DNA of 5,283 nucleotides from Aquificaceae bacterium (GTDB lineage Bacteria > Aquificota > Aquificia > Aquificales > Aquificaceae), in contig WFYM01000097.1 in the NCBI GenBank assembly GCA_015490115.1, forward strand, positions 1 to 5,283. Direction: 5' to 3'. The notes under the pieces are model-generated. The model searched no databases. It saw only the letters and a program-made list of their open reading frames with translations, and was not told where the DNA came from. The translations under genes were made by a program, and so were the position numbers. Of the stretch, positions 1 to 5,185 are shown piece after piece; position 1 is the first letter of the stretch, and each line of letters starts with the position of its first letter.

Positions 1-104
1 ACCGTCTCCGTTGTAGCCTTCTGGATGTCCTTCGTCACCTCGTAGAACTTTCTGAAGACCTCCCTCGCCTCCTCCTTCAGGTTCCTCTTCCTCTCCTCGC
101 CCAT
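1..104 (-). CDS. 5' part of an unidentified charged protein (runs off left edge)
   Basis: Reading the minus strand from an ATG at 104-102 gives 34 codons open to the window edge, beginning MGEERKRNLKEEAREVFRKF. An in-frame TAA lies four codons upstream, so the start cannot be much earlier. The visible part is highly charged, predicted amphipathic helix, with no signal peptide or membrane segment. It follows the fusion protein stop by only 15 nt on the same strand, so it is probably the next gene of the efflux operon. An RND, MFS or ABC permease would usually show a hydrophobic segment early, and an ABC ATPase a Walker A soon after its start; neither is seen in this stretch. No Shine-Dalgarno precedes the ATG. 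I do not recognise the family, and the start is only moderately sure. Confidence 0.6.
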   Translation of the reverse strand, partial: MGEERKRNLKEEAREVFRKFYEVTKDIQKATTET

Positions 105-119
105 ACTAATAACTTAGCT

Positions 120-1208
120 TTATCTTCTCTCTATTGCCACGCTTCCTCCCATACCGACCCTCAGTATGTCCTTCGGTCCCTTCGTTATCTCCACCTTTAT
201 CGGGACCCTCTGGACCACCTTCGTGAACTCGCCCGCCGTTATATCCCTCGGTATCAAAGCAAACTTGCTCGCCACAGCCCTCCCTATCTCCTTCACCACT
301 CCCTCGAACTCAACGTCCGGGAACGCGTCTATCTCTATGAGGACCCTGTTTCCCACCTTCACACCCTTTAGCTTCGTCTCCTCAAGGAGGACGAGTATGT
401 ATAGGTCCCTCGGGTCGTATACAGCGTAAATATACTGTCCCGGTCTTACGACCTCCCCGATACTCACGTACCTCTTTACCACGTAGCCATCTATGGGACT
501 CCTGAGGAGGGTCTCCTCGAGCATGTTCATGAGGTCCTTCTCTTTCCTCTTCAGGGCTTCGACTTCGTGGAGGAGTCCTTTTATTTTCCTTTCTATCTCC
601 TTTATCCTCAGCCTCTCAGCCCTCAAGGCTTTTATCTCCGCCTCTGTTCTGCTCAGCGCCCTCCTCAGAGCCTCCTCCTCCTTTTTCAGGGAGAGGAGGT
701 TCGTCTTTACCTCTTCGAACCTCCTCGAAGGGACTACACCCTTTTTGTAGAGCCTCCAGAACCTCTCTTTGTCCCTTTCTAGCTGCTCTATCCTCACTTT
801 GAGGCTTTCTATCTTGAGCTTTATCTCCCCCCTCCTCTCGAGGAGCGCCCTCTCCTTCTCCCTTAGCTTTCCCGATATCCTCTTCTTTGTGATCCTCAAG
901 ACTTCTATCTCCTCCTTTAATCTCTTTATCCTCTCCCTTACCTCCTCCAGCTTGACCTCTATGTCCTTCGCCTCCACCCTCGCCAAGGGTTCCCCTTTCT
1001 TTACCTTCTCCCCCTCCTCCTTGTAAAGATCCACTATCCTTCCCCCCACCCTCCTGTAGGCTACCTTCGTGAAGGTTTCCGCCTCCACAAACACCGCGTT
1101 CGTCACCGCGTGGGTTATCCTGAAGTGGACCCACCTCGCACCGAGAACAAGTATCACAAGTGAGACGAGGGCTACCGCGAATACCCCGATCAGACCCTTA
1201 CCCCTCAT
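120..1208 (-). CDS. Membrane fusion (periplasmic adaptor) protein, HlyD/EmrA type
   Basis: A 362-residue adaptor that would link an inner-membrane pump to the TolC-like protein encoded just upstream. Residues 5-23 form a single N-terminal membrane anchor. The first lipoyl half-motif is at about 48-82 (VGGRIVDLYKEEGEKVKKGE). A very long Lys/Glu-rich coiled coil spans about 83-233, and the second lipoyl half is at about 234-262 (LRSPIDGYVVKRYVSIGEVV). A beta-barrel domain follows to the end. The coiled-coil tip carries RFWRLYKKGVVPS (149-161), resembling the R-x3-L-x6-S TolC-contact motif but with Pro at the usual Ser position and Ser next. The hairpin (about 150 residues) is longer than in AcrA or MacA and closer to EmrA. 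I chose ATG 1208 over the TTG at 1217 because GAGGG (1222-1218) sits 9 nt before it but directly abuts the TTG. It overlaps the TolC-like gene by 11 nt. The transported substrate cannot be inferred. Confidence 0.92.
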   Translation of the reverse strand: MRGKGLIGVFAVALVSLVILVLGARWVHFRITHAVTNAVFVEAETFTKVAYRRVGGRIVDLYKEEGEKVKKGEPLARVEAKDIEVKLEEVRERIKRLKEEIEVLRITKKRISGKLREKERALLERRGEIKLKIESLKVRIEQLERDKERFWRLYKKGVVPSRRFEEVKTNLLSLKKEEEALRRALSRTEAEIKALRAERLRIKEIERKIKGLLHEVEALKRKEKDLMNMLEETLLRSPIDGYVVKRYVSIGEVVRPGQYIYAVYDPRDLYILVLLEETKLKGVKVGNRVLIEIDAFPDVEFEGVVKEIGRAVASKFALIPRDITAGEFTKVVQRVPIKVEITKGPKDILRVGMGGSVAIERR

Positions 1209-2460
1209 AACCCACAACCCTCTGGAGCTTGAATATCTTGAGGATGAGGTCGTAGGTGTTTATCTTCAAAGTCTGCTCCGCATAAGTCAGGTAGCTCTCA
1301 GCGTCTAATACTTCCGTCGCTGTTCCCAAACCTTCTTTGAACTTCTCTTCCGCTATCCTGAGGCTCTCTTTTGCCTCTTCGACCCTTTTCTTTGCGAGTT
1401 CTACTTTAGCCTTTGCGGACTTTATGTCCTCGAGGAGGGTCCTCAGCTCCAGAAGGAGCCTATCCTCCACATCTTTCAGCCTTATCTCTTCCTTGGCTTT
1501 TTCTATCTTAGCCTTTTCTACTTCCCTCAGCCTCTTTAGACCGCTGAAGAGGTTCCATCTGAGGGCAAAGGAGACTAAATACCTCGTCCTCGGGAAGAGG
1601 TCCGTCTCCTCGGTGTACTGGAGGAAACCTTCAACAGAGAGGACGGGATAAAAATAAGACCTTGCGACCTCTACACCCTTTTCCTTAGCCCTCAGCGTCT
1701 CCCTCAGGAACTTAAGGAGCGGTCTTTTCCTTCTCAAAAGCTCCTCGAGCTTCGGGAGAGGTTCCTTCGAGAGGTCCGAGATATCTCCCCTTAGCTCCTC
1801 AACATCCTTTACCTCTTCCCCCACAAGGTAAGAGAGGTGACTGAGGGCTTTCCTGTATTTCGCTTCCGCAAAGAGGAGCCTCTCCCTCGCCTCGTGAAGT
1901 CTTACCCTCGCCTCCAAAAGGTCCCTGAAGGCGACTATGCCTTCTTTGAACATCTCCTCAATGTCCCTCAGGTGAGACTTCGTCCTCTCCACCTGCCTCC
2001 TGTATACGGAAACGAGGGCTTTAGCTTTCAAGGCGTTTACGTAAGCCTCCCTCACCTTATAGAGGGTCTCGAGTTTTTTCTCCTCCAACAAGTAGCTCTG
2101 AGCTTTTTCGAGTATCCTCGAGATCTCGTAGGTTCTTTTTGAAGCTAAGTTCAGAAGGTCCTGCCTGAGGAAGAGGGTAGCCTTAGGGTAGACCTCCTTT
2201 TGGAAGGTGAACTCAAGAGGGGGAAGGGAGAAGCTCAGCCTCCTCGAAAAGTTAAGGGAAAGCTCGAGGTCAACCCTCGGCAACATGTCCCCGAACCTGA
2301 TCTCAGCTTCTTTGCCTCTGCCTACAAGTTCGAGCCTCTCCATCTTTAAAAGTGGGCTGTTTTCGAGGGCTTTCCTCTCCGCCTCCTTTAGCGTTATACC
2401 TTGAGAAAAGAAGGAAAAGGTCAGGAGTAGACACCAAGCTCCTGCAAGACTTCTTGCCAT
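1198..2460 (-). CDS. TolC-like outer membrane efflux protein (OEP family)
   Basis: A 420-residue outer-membrane channel of the TolC/OEP family, which would form the exit duct of a tripartite exporter. A short signal peptide (about 1-20, one Arg then a hydrophobic run) precedes the mature start near ITLKEAERKALENSP. The family's internal duplication is plain. Repeat 1 (about 22-215) contains MFKEGIVAFRDLLEARVRL (170-188), matched in repeat 2 (about 235-418) by KFKEGLGTATEVLDAESYL (373-391). Amphipathic beta segments near 62-100 and 270-305 fit the outer-membrane strands; the rest is long helix. Length is near the family norm. ATG 2460 lies inside the TetR gene (40-nt overlap), but it is the only start that keeps the signal peptide. 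AGGAG directly abuts it and GGGGAG lies 10 nt upstream, so coupled translation from the TetR gene is likely. Confidence 0.93.
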   Translation of the reverse strand: MARSLAGAWCLLLTFSFFSQGITLKEAERKALENSPLLKMERLELVGRGKEAEIRFGDMLPRVDLELSLNFSRRLSFSLPPLEFTFQKEVYPKATLFLRQDLLNLASKRTYEISRILEKAQSYLLEEKKLETLYKVREAYVNALKAKALVSVYRRQVERTKSHLRDIEEMFKEGIVAFRDLLEARVRLHEARERLLFAEAKYRKALSHLSYLVGEEVKDVEELRGDISDLSKEPLPKLEELLRRKRPLLKFLRETLRAKEKGVEVARSYFYPVLSVEGFLQYTEETDLFPRTRYLVSFALRWNLFSGLKRLREVEKAKIEKAKEEIRLKDVEDRLLLELRTLLEDIKSAKAKVELAKKRVEEAKESLRIAEEKFKEGLGTATEVLDAESYLTYAEQTLKINTYDLILKIFKLQRVVGYEG

Positions 2461-2972
2461 CTCCTCTTCACTCCCCGATCTCCGAGTATGAGGTCCTCGA
2501 TCAGGTGTCTCGCAGTCCCGAGGAGTATGTGGGCTTTAACGTCGGGCTTCCGAATGCCGAGGGACCTCAAAGCTTCCTCCGTCTTCTTCAAAAACAGCTC
2601 CTTCGACTCCTTGTAGAACTCCTGAAACCTTTTGCTTGTGCATATGGCTTCGAAGAAGAGGATCTTGGCAAGCTCCTTCTCCCTTACCATAAGGTCGAAG
2701 GTCCTCAAGAAGAGGTGTTCCTTCGCCTCTTCCGTTCTACCTTCGGAGAGCAGGTCCGTACCCCTTTCCATGAGAGAGAGGATCTCTTCCCTTACAGACC
2801 TCAGAAGGTCAAGGAGAAGGTCCTCCTTTGTTTTGAAGTAGAGGTAGAAGGTCCCGTGGGCTACACCCGCTTCTGAGGTGATGTCCGAGACCCTCGACCT
2901 GTGGAAGCCCCTCTCGAAGATCACCCTCTTCCCAGCTTCTAAGATCCTTTCCTTCGTTGCTGACTGACCCAT
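2421..2972 (-). CDS. TetR/AcrR-family transcriptional regulator
   Basis: A 183-residue one-component repressor, the usual TetR length. The N-terminal domain is typical: TKERILEAGKRVIFERGF (6-23), then the helix-turn-helix VSDITSEAGVAHGTFYLYF (28-46) followed by KTKEDLL. The remainder (about 55-183) is the all-helical ligand-binding/dimerisation domain, whose ligand cannot be predicted. Heading an operon of TolC-like and fusion protein genes, it most likely represses that operon and itself, being relieved by an exported compound; this is inference from AcrR/TtgR-type precedents. No Shine-Dalgarno precedes ATG 2972, but a TACAAT box sits 7 nt before it, which suggests a leaderless transcript. 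The alternative of an activator is less likely. Confidence 0.95.
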   Translation of the reverse strand: MGQSATKERILEAGKRVIFERGFHRSRVSDITSEAGVAHGTFYLYFKTKEDLLLDLLRSVREEILSLMERGTDLLSEGRTEEAKEHLFLRTFDLMVREKELAKILFFEAICTSKRFQEFYKESKELFLKKTEEALRSLGIRKPDVKAHILLGTARHLIEDLILGDRGVKRRWQEVLQELGVYS

Positions 2973-2979
2973 CAGTTAG

Positions 2980-3008
2980 ATTGTAACACGGAAGCCTCGT
3001 GCCGTAAA
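2980..3008 (-). promoter_or_regulatory. Putative sigma-70 promoter of the TetR-TolC-adaptor operon
   Basis: On the minus strand, TTTACG (3008-3003, 4/6 to TTGACA) and TACAAT (2985-2980, 5/6 to TATAAT) are separated by exactly 17 bp. Transcription would start near 2973, one base before the TetR ATG at 2972, so the mRNA would be essentially leaderless. This fits the absence of any Shine-Dalgarno there. Its boxes overlap those of the opposing promoter. Confidence 0.55.
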
Positions 3009-3010
3009 CT
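2981..3010 (+). promoter_or_regulatory. Putative promoter of the pseudopilin gene, overlapping the TetR promoter
   Basis: On the plus strand, TTGTAA (2981-2986, 4/6) and TAAACT (3005-3010, 4/6) are 18 bp apart. The predicted start is near 3017, one base before ATG 3018, again leaderless. Its -35 covers the -10 of the TetR promoter and vice versa. The boxes are weak, so the support comes mainly from spacing and lack of a ribosome binding site. Confidence 0.35.
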
Positions 3011-3016
3011 TAAGTT
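2987..3016. promoter_or_regulatory. Candidate operator half-sites for the TetR regulator
   Basis: Two dyads lie in the divergent spacer: CACG-N7-CGTG (2987-3001), which sits between the -10 and -35 boxes, and the perfect 10-bp palindrome AACTTAAGTT (3007-3016), which touches the pseudopilin -10 and start codon. TetR proteins bind such inverted repeats, usually over their own promoter. Which dyad is used, if either, cannot be told from one sequence. Confidence 0.3.
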
Positions 3017-3017
3017 G

Positions 3018-3947
3018 ATGGGAAGGTCGAAGGGTCTCACCCTCGTCGAGATAGCGGTCATACTCGTCGCCATAGGTGTCCTCATAGGCATAGGTGCGGG
3101 GATAATCGGACAGCTTATAAAGAACACGAAGTTTAAAGAGGGGAAGGAGGTGGTAAAGCACCTGAAGGAGGCTGTGATCGGTTATCTGATAACCGCAGGG
3201 AAGCTACCCTGCGACTCTCAGGAGACCTGCGACCCACCTGAGAAGAGGTATACGCAGCTGGGGAGGGCTGTTGACCCTTGGGGTCACCCGGTGGTCTATA
3301 CCTACTGGGGACCTTTGAGGGATACGGGGGACATATGCTCCGAGACCTCAACGGGAATAACCGTTCAAGTTTGCGGTTCCGACCCGACCTGTTCCTCACC
3401 CCTCCAGACTGTCCAAAACGTAGCCTTCTTGCTCCTCAGCAAGGGGGAGAACAGGAACAAGCAGACGGCGGGAAGCGGAAGGCAAGATACAAATATCACG
3501 GTTAACATATACGACTTCGGGACGAACGCGGACGACGACATTTCCGACGGGGACGCTTCCTCTTCCGGATACGACGACATAGCTCTCTTCGTAACCCTCG
3601 AGGAGCTGAAGGAGAGGTTCGGCTGTGAAGGTCAGCCCGGGACCGTTACCACCTGCGTCCACGGGACGAGTCCGATCGTTGTCTACAACATGAGCGGTTT
3701 TTCCCTGTGCTTCAACGGCGACAAACTGGACCCAGGTGACGCTTACAGGGTCTATCCGAATGAGACGGTGGACTCCCTCTACTTCAGGGGTATTGGCTTT
3801 GGCTTTGGCATAGTTAGGCTCTTCTTTGTGTGCGACGAGACTATAGCTCCCGAAGGCTCCTTTACCTATGCGGACGCTGTGGGTGCGGACGCGGACGGGG
3901 ACTGCCTCGTTAACTACGACGGGGGAGGGTCCCTCTCCGACCGCTGA
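3018..3947 (+). CDS. Type IV pilin/pseudopilin-like protein with Cys/Asp-rich C-terminal extension
   Basis: A 309-residue protein with a class III (prepilin) signal: MGRSKG ending in Gly6, then LTLVEIAVILVAIGVLIGIG with Glu at +5 of the mature form. The prepilin peptidase PilD/GspO would cut after Gly6. An amphipathic helix (about 30-62) leads to a GspG-like core with DPWGHPVVY (86-94) and YDDIALFVTLEELKERFGC (185-203). A low-complexity Asp-rich stretch lies at 166-179. About 105 residues follow the normal pseudopilin end; they include DADGDCLVNYD (291-301), which resembles an EF-hand/dockerin-type calcium loop. There are ten Cys (65, 71, 107, 119, 125, 203, 213, 231, 272, 296), which could form disulfides outside the cytoplasm. 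I prefer ATG 3018 to the adjacent TTG 3015. No secretion or pilus assembly genes are near. It may be a minor pilin, a tip protein or an unusual GspG paralogue. Confidence 0.85.
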   Translation: MGRSKGLTLVEIAVILVAIGVLIGIGAGIIGQLIKNTKFKEGKEVVKHLKEAVIGYLITAGKLPCDSQETCDPPEKRYTQLGRAVDPWGHPVVYTYWGPLRDTGDICSETSTGITVQVCGSDPTCSSPLQTVQNVAFLLLSKGENRNKQTAGSGRQDTNITVNIYDFGTNADDDISDGDASSSGYDDIALFVTLEELKERFGCEGQPGTVTTCVHGTSPIVVYNMSGFSLCFNGDKLDPGDAYRVYPNETVDSLYFRGIGFGFGIVRLFFVCDETIAPEGSFTYADAVGADADGDCLVNYDGGGSLSDR

Positions 3948-3951
3948 AAAT

Positions 3952-3957
3952 TATAAT
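3952..3957 (+). promoter_or_regulatory. TATAAT -10 element before the DUF4350-like gene
   Basis: A perfect TATAAT lies in the 19-bp gap after the pseudopilin stop, 9 nt before ATG 3967. The start of transcription would fall near 3964, leaving a leader of about 3 nt. No convincing -35 is visible at 16-18 bp spacing (GTCCCT region), and there is no Shine-Dalgarno, so translation from a leaderless mRNA is plausible. In an AT-rich gap the match could also be chance. Confidence 0.45.
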
Positions 3958-3966
3958 CTTTAAGTC

Positions 3967-4659
3967 ATGAGGATGAAGGTAGGCTGGGACGTAACCCATC
4001 AAGAGTTTACCGTAACCGACCACTACTACTTTTCCATACTTATGAGGGAAGCTGAGAAGGCGGGGATAGAGATAGAAGAGGTGGAGGACTGGGGTAAGCT
4101 CGAGAACTACGATGTTATAGTATTCAACTACCCGGAGGTCCCCTTCACCGAGGAGGAGGGAAGGTGGGTCGAGAAGCTCGTCTGGGAGAAGGGGAAGAAG
4201 GTGATACTCCTCGGCTACTACAAAAACGAAGACAAGATAGCTGACACGTGCAACACGCTGGCGAGGAGGTTCGGCATGGAGCTGAACAAGGATGAGGTCA
4301 CCGACGAAAAAAACAACCACGGAGGGGACAAGTATTTCGTAGTCACCTCGAAGATAAGGAGGTATAACAAAAGCGAGAAGAACGAGGTGAACGTGAAAAA
4401 AGTTGTCCTCGCCTGCACAGCTTCTATAAAACCGATAATGCCGGACATAAAGATAGTCGTGAGGGCTGAGGACACAGCGGTCTCCTCCCAAGGGAACTAC
4501 ACTCTCCTCATAGCGGAGCAGATAGCACCCCCTTCGGGTGGGTATTTTTGCCTCGCCGGGACCTGCGTCTTTTGGGACAACTACTCTATAACCTTATACG
4601 ACAACCTGAACTTCGCCCTCAACATGCTGAGGCACAAAAGAAATTTCGATGTTATTTAA
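3967..4659 (+). CDS. Uncharacterised protein resembling DUF4350 / GATase1-like (GldG/IFT52-type) fold
   Basis: A 230-residue protein without signal peptide or membrane segment, so probably cytoplasmic. The layout resembles the DUF4350/class I amidotransferase-like fold. An opening strand and turn KVGWDVTHQEFTVTD (4-18) is followed by a helix and YDVIVFNYPEVPFTEEE (48-64), then KKVILLGYYKN (77-87) and LARRFGMELNKDEVTDEKNN (98-117), and a closing segment WDNYSITLYDNLNFALNML (203-221) like the usual DN..FALN end. No Cys-His catalytic dyad is evident, so an enzyme role is doubtful; in related families this fold acts in binding or scaffolding. It lies 19 bp after the pseudopilin gene, with its own TATAAT. 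ATG 3973 is an alternative start. The family assignment is from pattern memory and is uncertain; the gene itself is firm. Confidence 0.75.
   Translation: MRMKVGWDVTHQEFTVTDHYYFSILMREAEKAGIEIEEVEDWGKLENYDVIVFNYPEVPFTEEEGRWVEKLVWEKGKKVILLGYYKNEDKIADTCNTLARRFGMELNKDEVTDEKNNHGGDKYFVVTSKIRRYNKSEKNEVNVKKVVLACTASIKPIMPDIKIVVRAEDTAVSSQGNYTLLIAEQIAPPSGGYFCLAGTCVFWDNYSITLYDNLNFALNMLRHKRNFDVI
4527..4549 (+). terminator. Terminator-like UUCG stem-loop inside the DUF4350-like gene
   Basis: ACCCCC (4527-4532), a UUCG tetraloop (4533-4536), then GG-U-GGGU (4537-4543) can form a six-pair stem with one bulged U, followed by A and five U. This has the form of an intrinsic terminator but sits in codons for APPSGGYF, about 110 nt before the stop. 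The stem is short for a thermophile, so it may simply be coding sequence. Confidence 0.25.
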
Positions 4660-4660
4660 A

Positions 4661-5185
4661 TCACCAAAAAATCAGAAAAATGCCTATATTAAAGTGGTTC
4701 ACAAACTTACCGTCGTGGTCACCCGTCATCAGGATCTTTCCCTTGTATTCTCCGAGGACACCGAAGACGGGAGTGAAATTTAGCTTCGCACCAATTAAAA
4801 ACTGAAGACCGAGGTTCGTATCAGTGTCCACTGATCTTGCTACCCTCTTTTTTATCCTGTTTATAGAACCTCCGAAGCCTACAAAGCTCCTCAGTTTTTC
4901 GGACAAGGCTACCTCAACGGAGGGGTTAAGCTCGAGGGCGTTGTATATTATCGTCCTCTCCGTTGACATCCTGTTTCCCGTCGAAAGCTCGAGGGAAACA
5001 CCTACAGTAAAGCCCATGTTGGTCCCGGCTCCCATGAAAGTGTAAACGGAGAGAAACTCCTCGAGCGTCTTCTCTACGGAAACTACTCCCGTCTTGACCC
5101 CGAACTCCCTCACGACTTCCCCTTCAAAGAACTGGGGAAAGCAGACCGCTCCCGCAAATAGGACTCCCGCAACAATCCTCTTCAT
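4661..5185 (-). CDS. Small outer-membrane beta-barrel protein (OmpX/OmpW-like size)
   Basis: A 174-residue protein with a signal peptide (MKRIVAGVLFAGAVC, cut near 13-20; the -1 Val argues against a lipobox). The mature part alternates polar and hydrophobic residues in short strands, for example MGFTVGVSLELS (57-68), FVGFGGSINRI (101-111), LGLQFLIGAKLNFTP (125-139) and FGVLGEYKGKILM (141-153). It ends NIGIFLIFW, the terminal aromatic being the usual BAM assembly signal. About 155 mature residues would suit an eight-stranded barrel. The start is fixed by a strong AGGAGG 7 nt upstream (5198-5193). Its ATG overlaps the stop of the preceding gene (ATGA), so the two are coupled. Its stop lies 1 bp from the end of the convergent DUF4350-like gene. 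The specific function is unknown; the barrel class is fairly sure. Confidence 0.8.
   Translation of the reverse strand: MKRIVAGVLFAGAVCFPQFFEGEVVREFGVKTGVVSVEKTLEEFLSVYTFMGAGTNMGFTVGVSLELSTGNRMSTERTIIYNALELNPSVEVALSEKLRSFVGFGGSINRIKKRVARSVDTDTNLGLQFLIGAKLNFTPVFGVLGEYKGKILMTGDHDGKFVNHFNIGIFLIFW

Noticed and set aside
83..1000. Repeated GAG/AAG-rich (CTC/CTT on plus) tracts as a DNA repeat
   Set aside because: These encode the coiled coil and have no regular period or exact copies; there are no CRISPR-like repeats either.
166..1026. Several plus-strand open frames opposite the adaptor gene
   Set aside because: They are Ser/Leu/Phe-rich antisense shadows of a purine-rich coiled-coil gene, lacking ribosome sites and family motifs.
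616..1134. A 172-codon minus-strand frame rich in Gly, Glu and Lys
   Set aside because: It lies wholly inside the adaptor gene in another frame; its composition just reflects GAG/AAG repeats shifted by one base.
1198..2460. The two similar segments in the TolC-like protein as a recent duplication
   Set aside because: The internal repeat is an ancient feature of the whole OEP family; the DNA of the two halves is not similar enough to suggest a new event.
2352..2876. A 174-codon plus-strand frame across the TetR/TolC junction
   Set aside because: It is antisense to two well-supported genes with clear domains and has no recognisable motif or ribosome site.
3952..3957. TATAAT as an archaeal TATA box
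   Set aside because: An archaeal box would lie about 25 bp before the transcript start, which would fall inside the coding region; the TolC, TetR and beta-barrel genes indicate a bacterium.
3910..4491. A 193-codon minus-strand frame opposite the DUF4350-like gene
   Set aside because: It mirrors the plus-strand gene, is rich in Tyr/Val/Leu from reversed codons, and would overlap the pseudopilin end.
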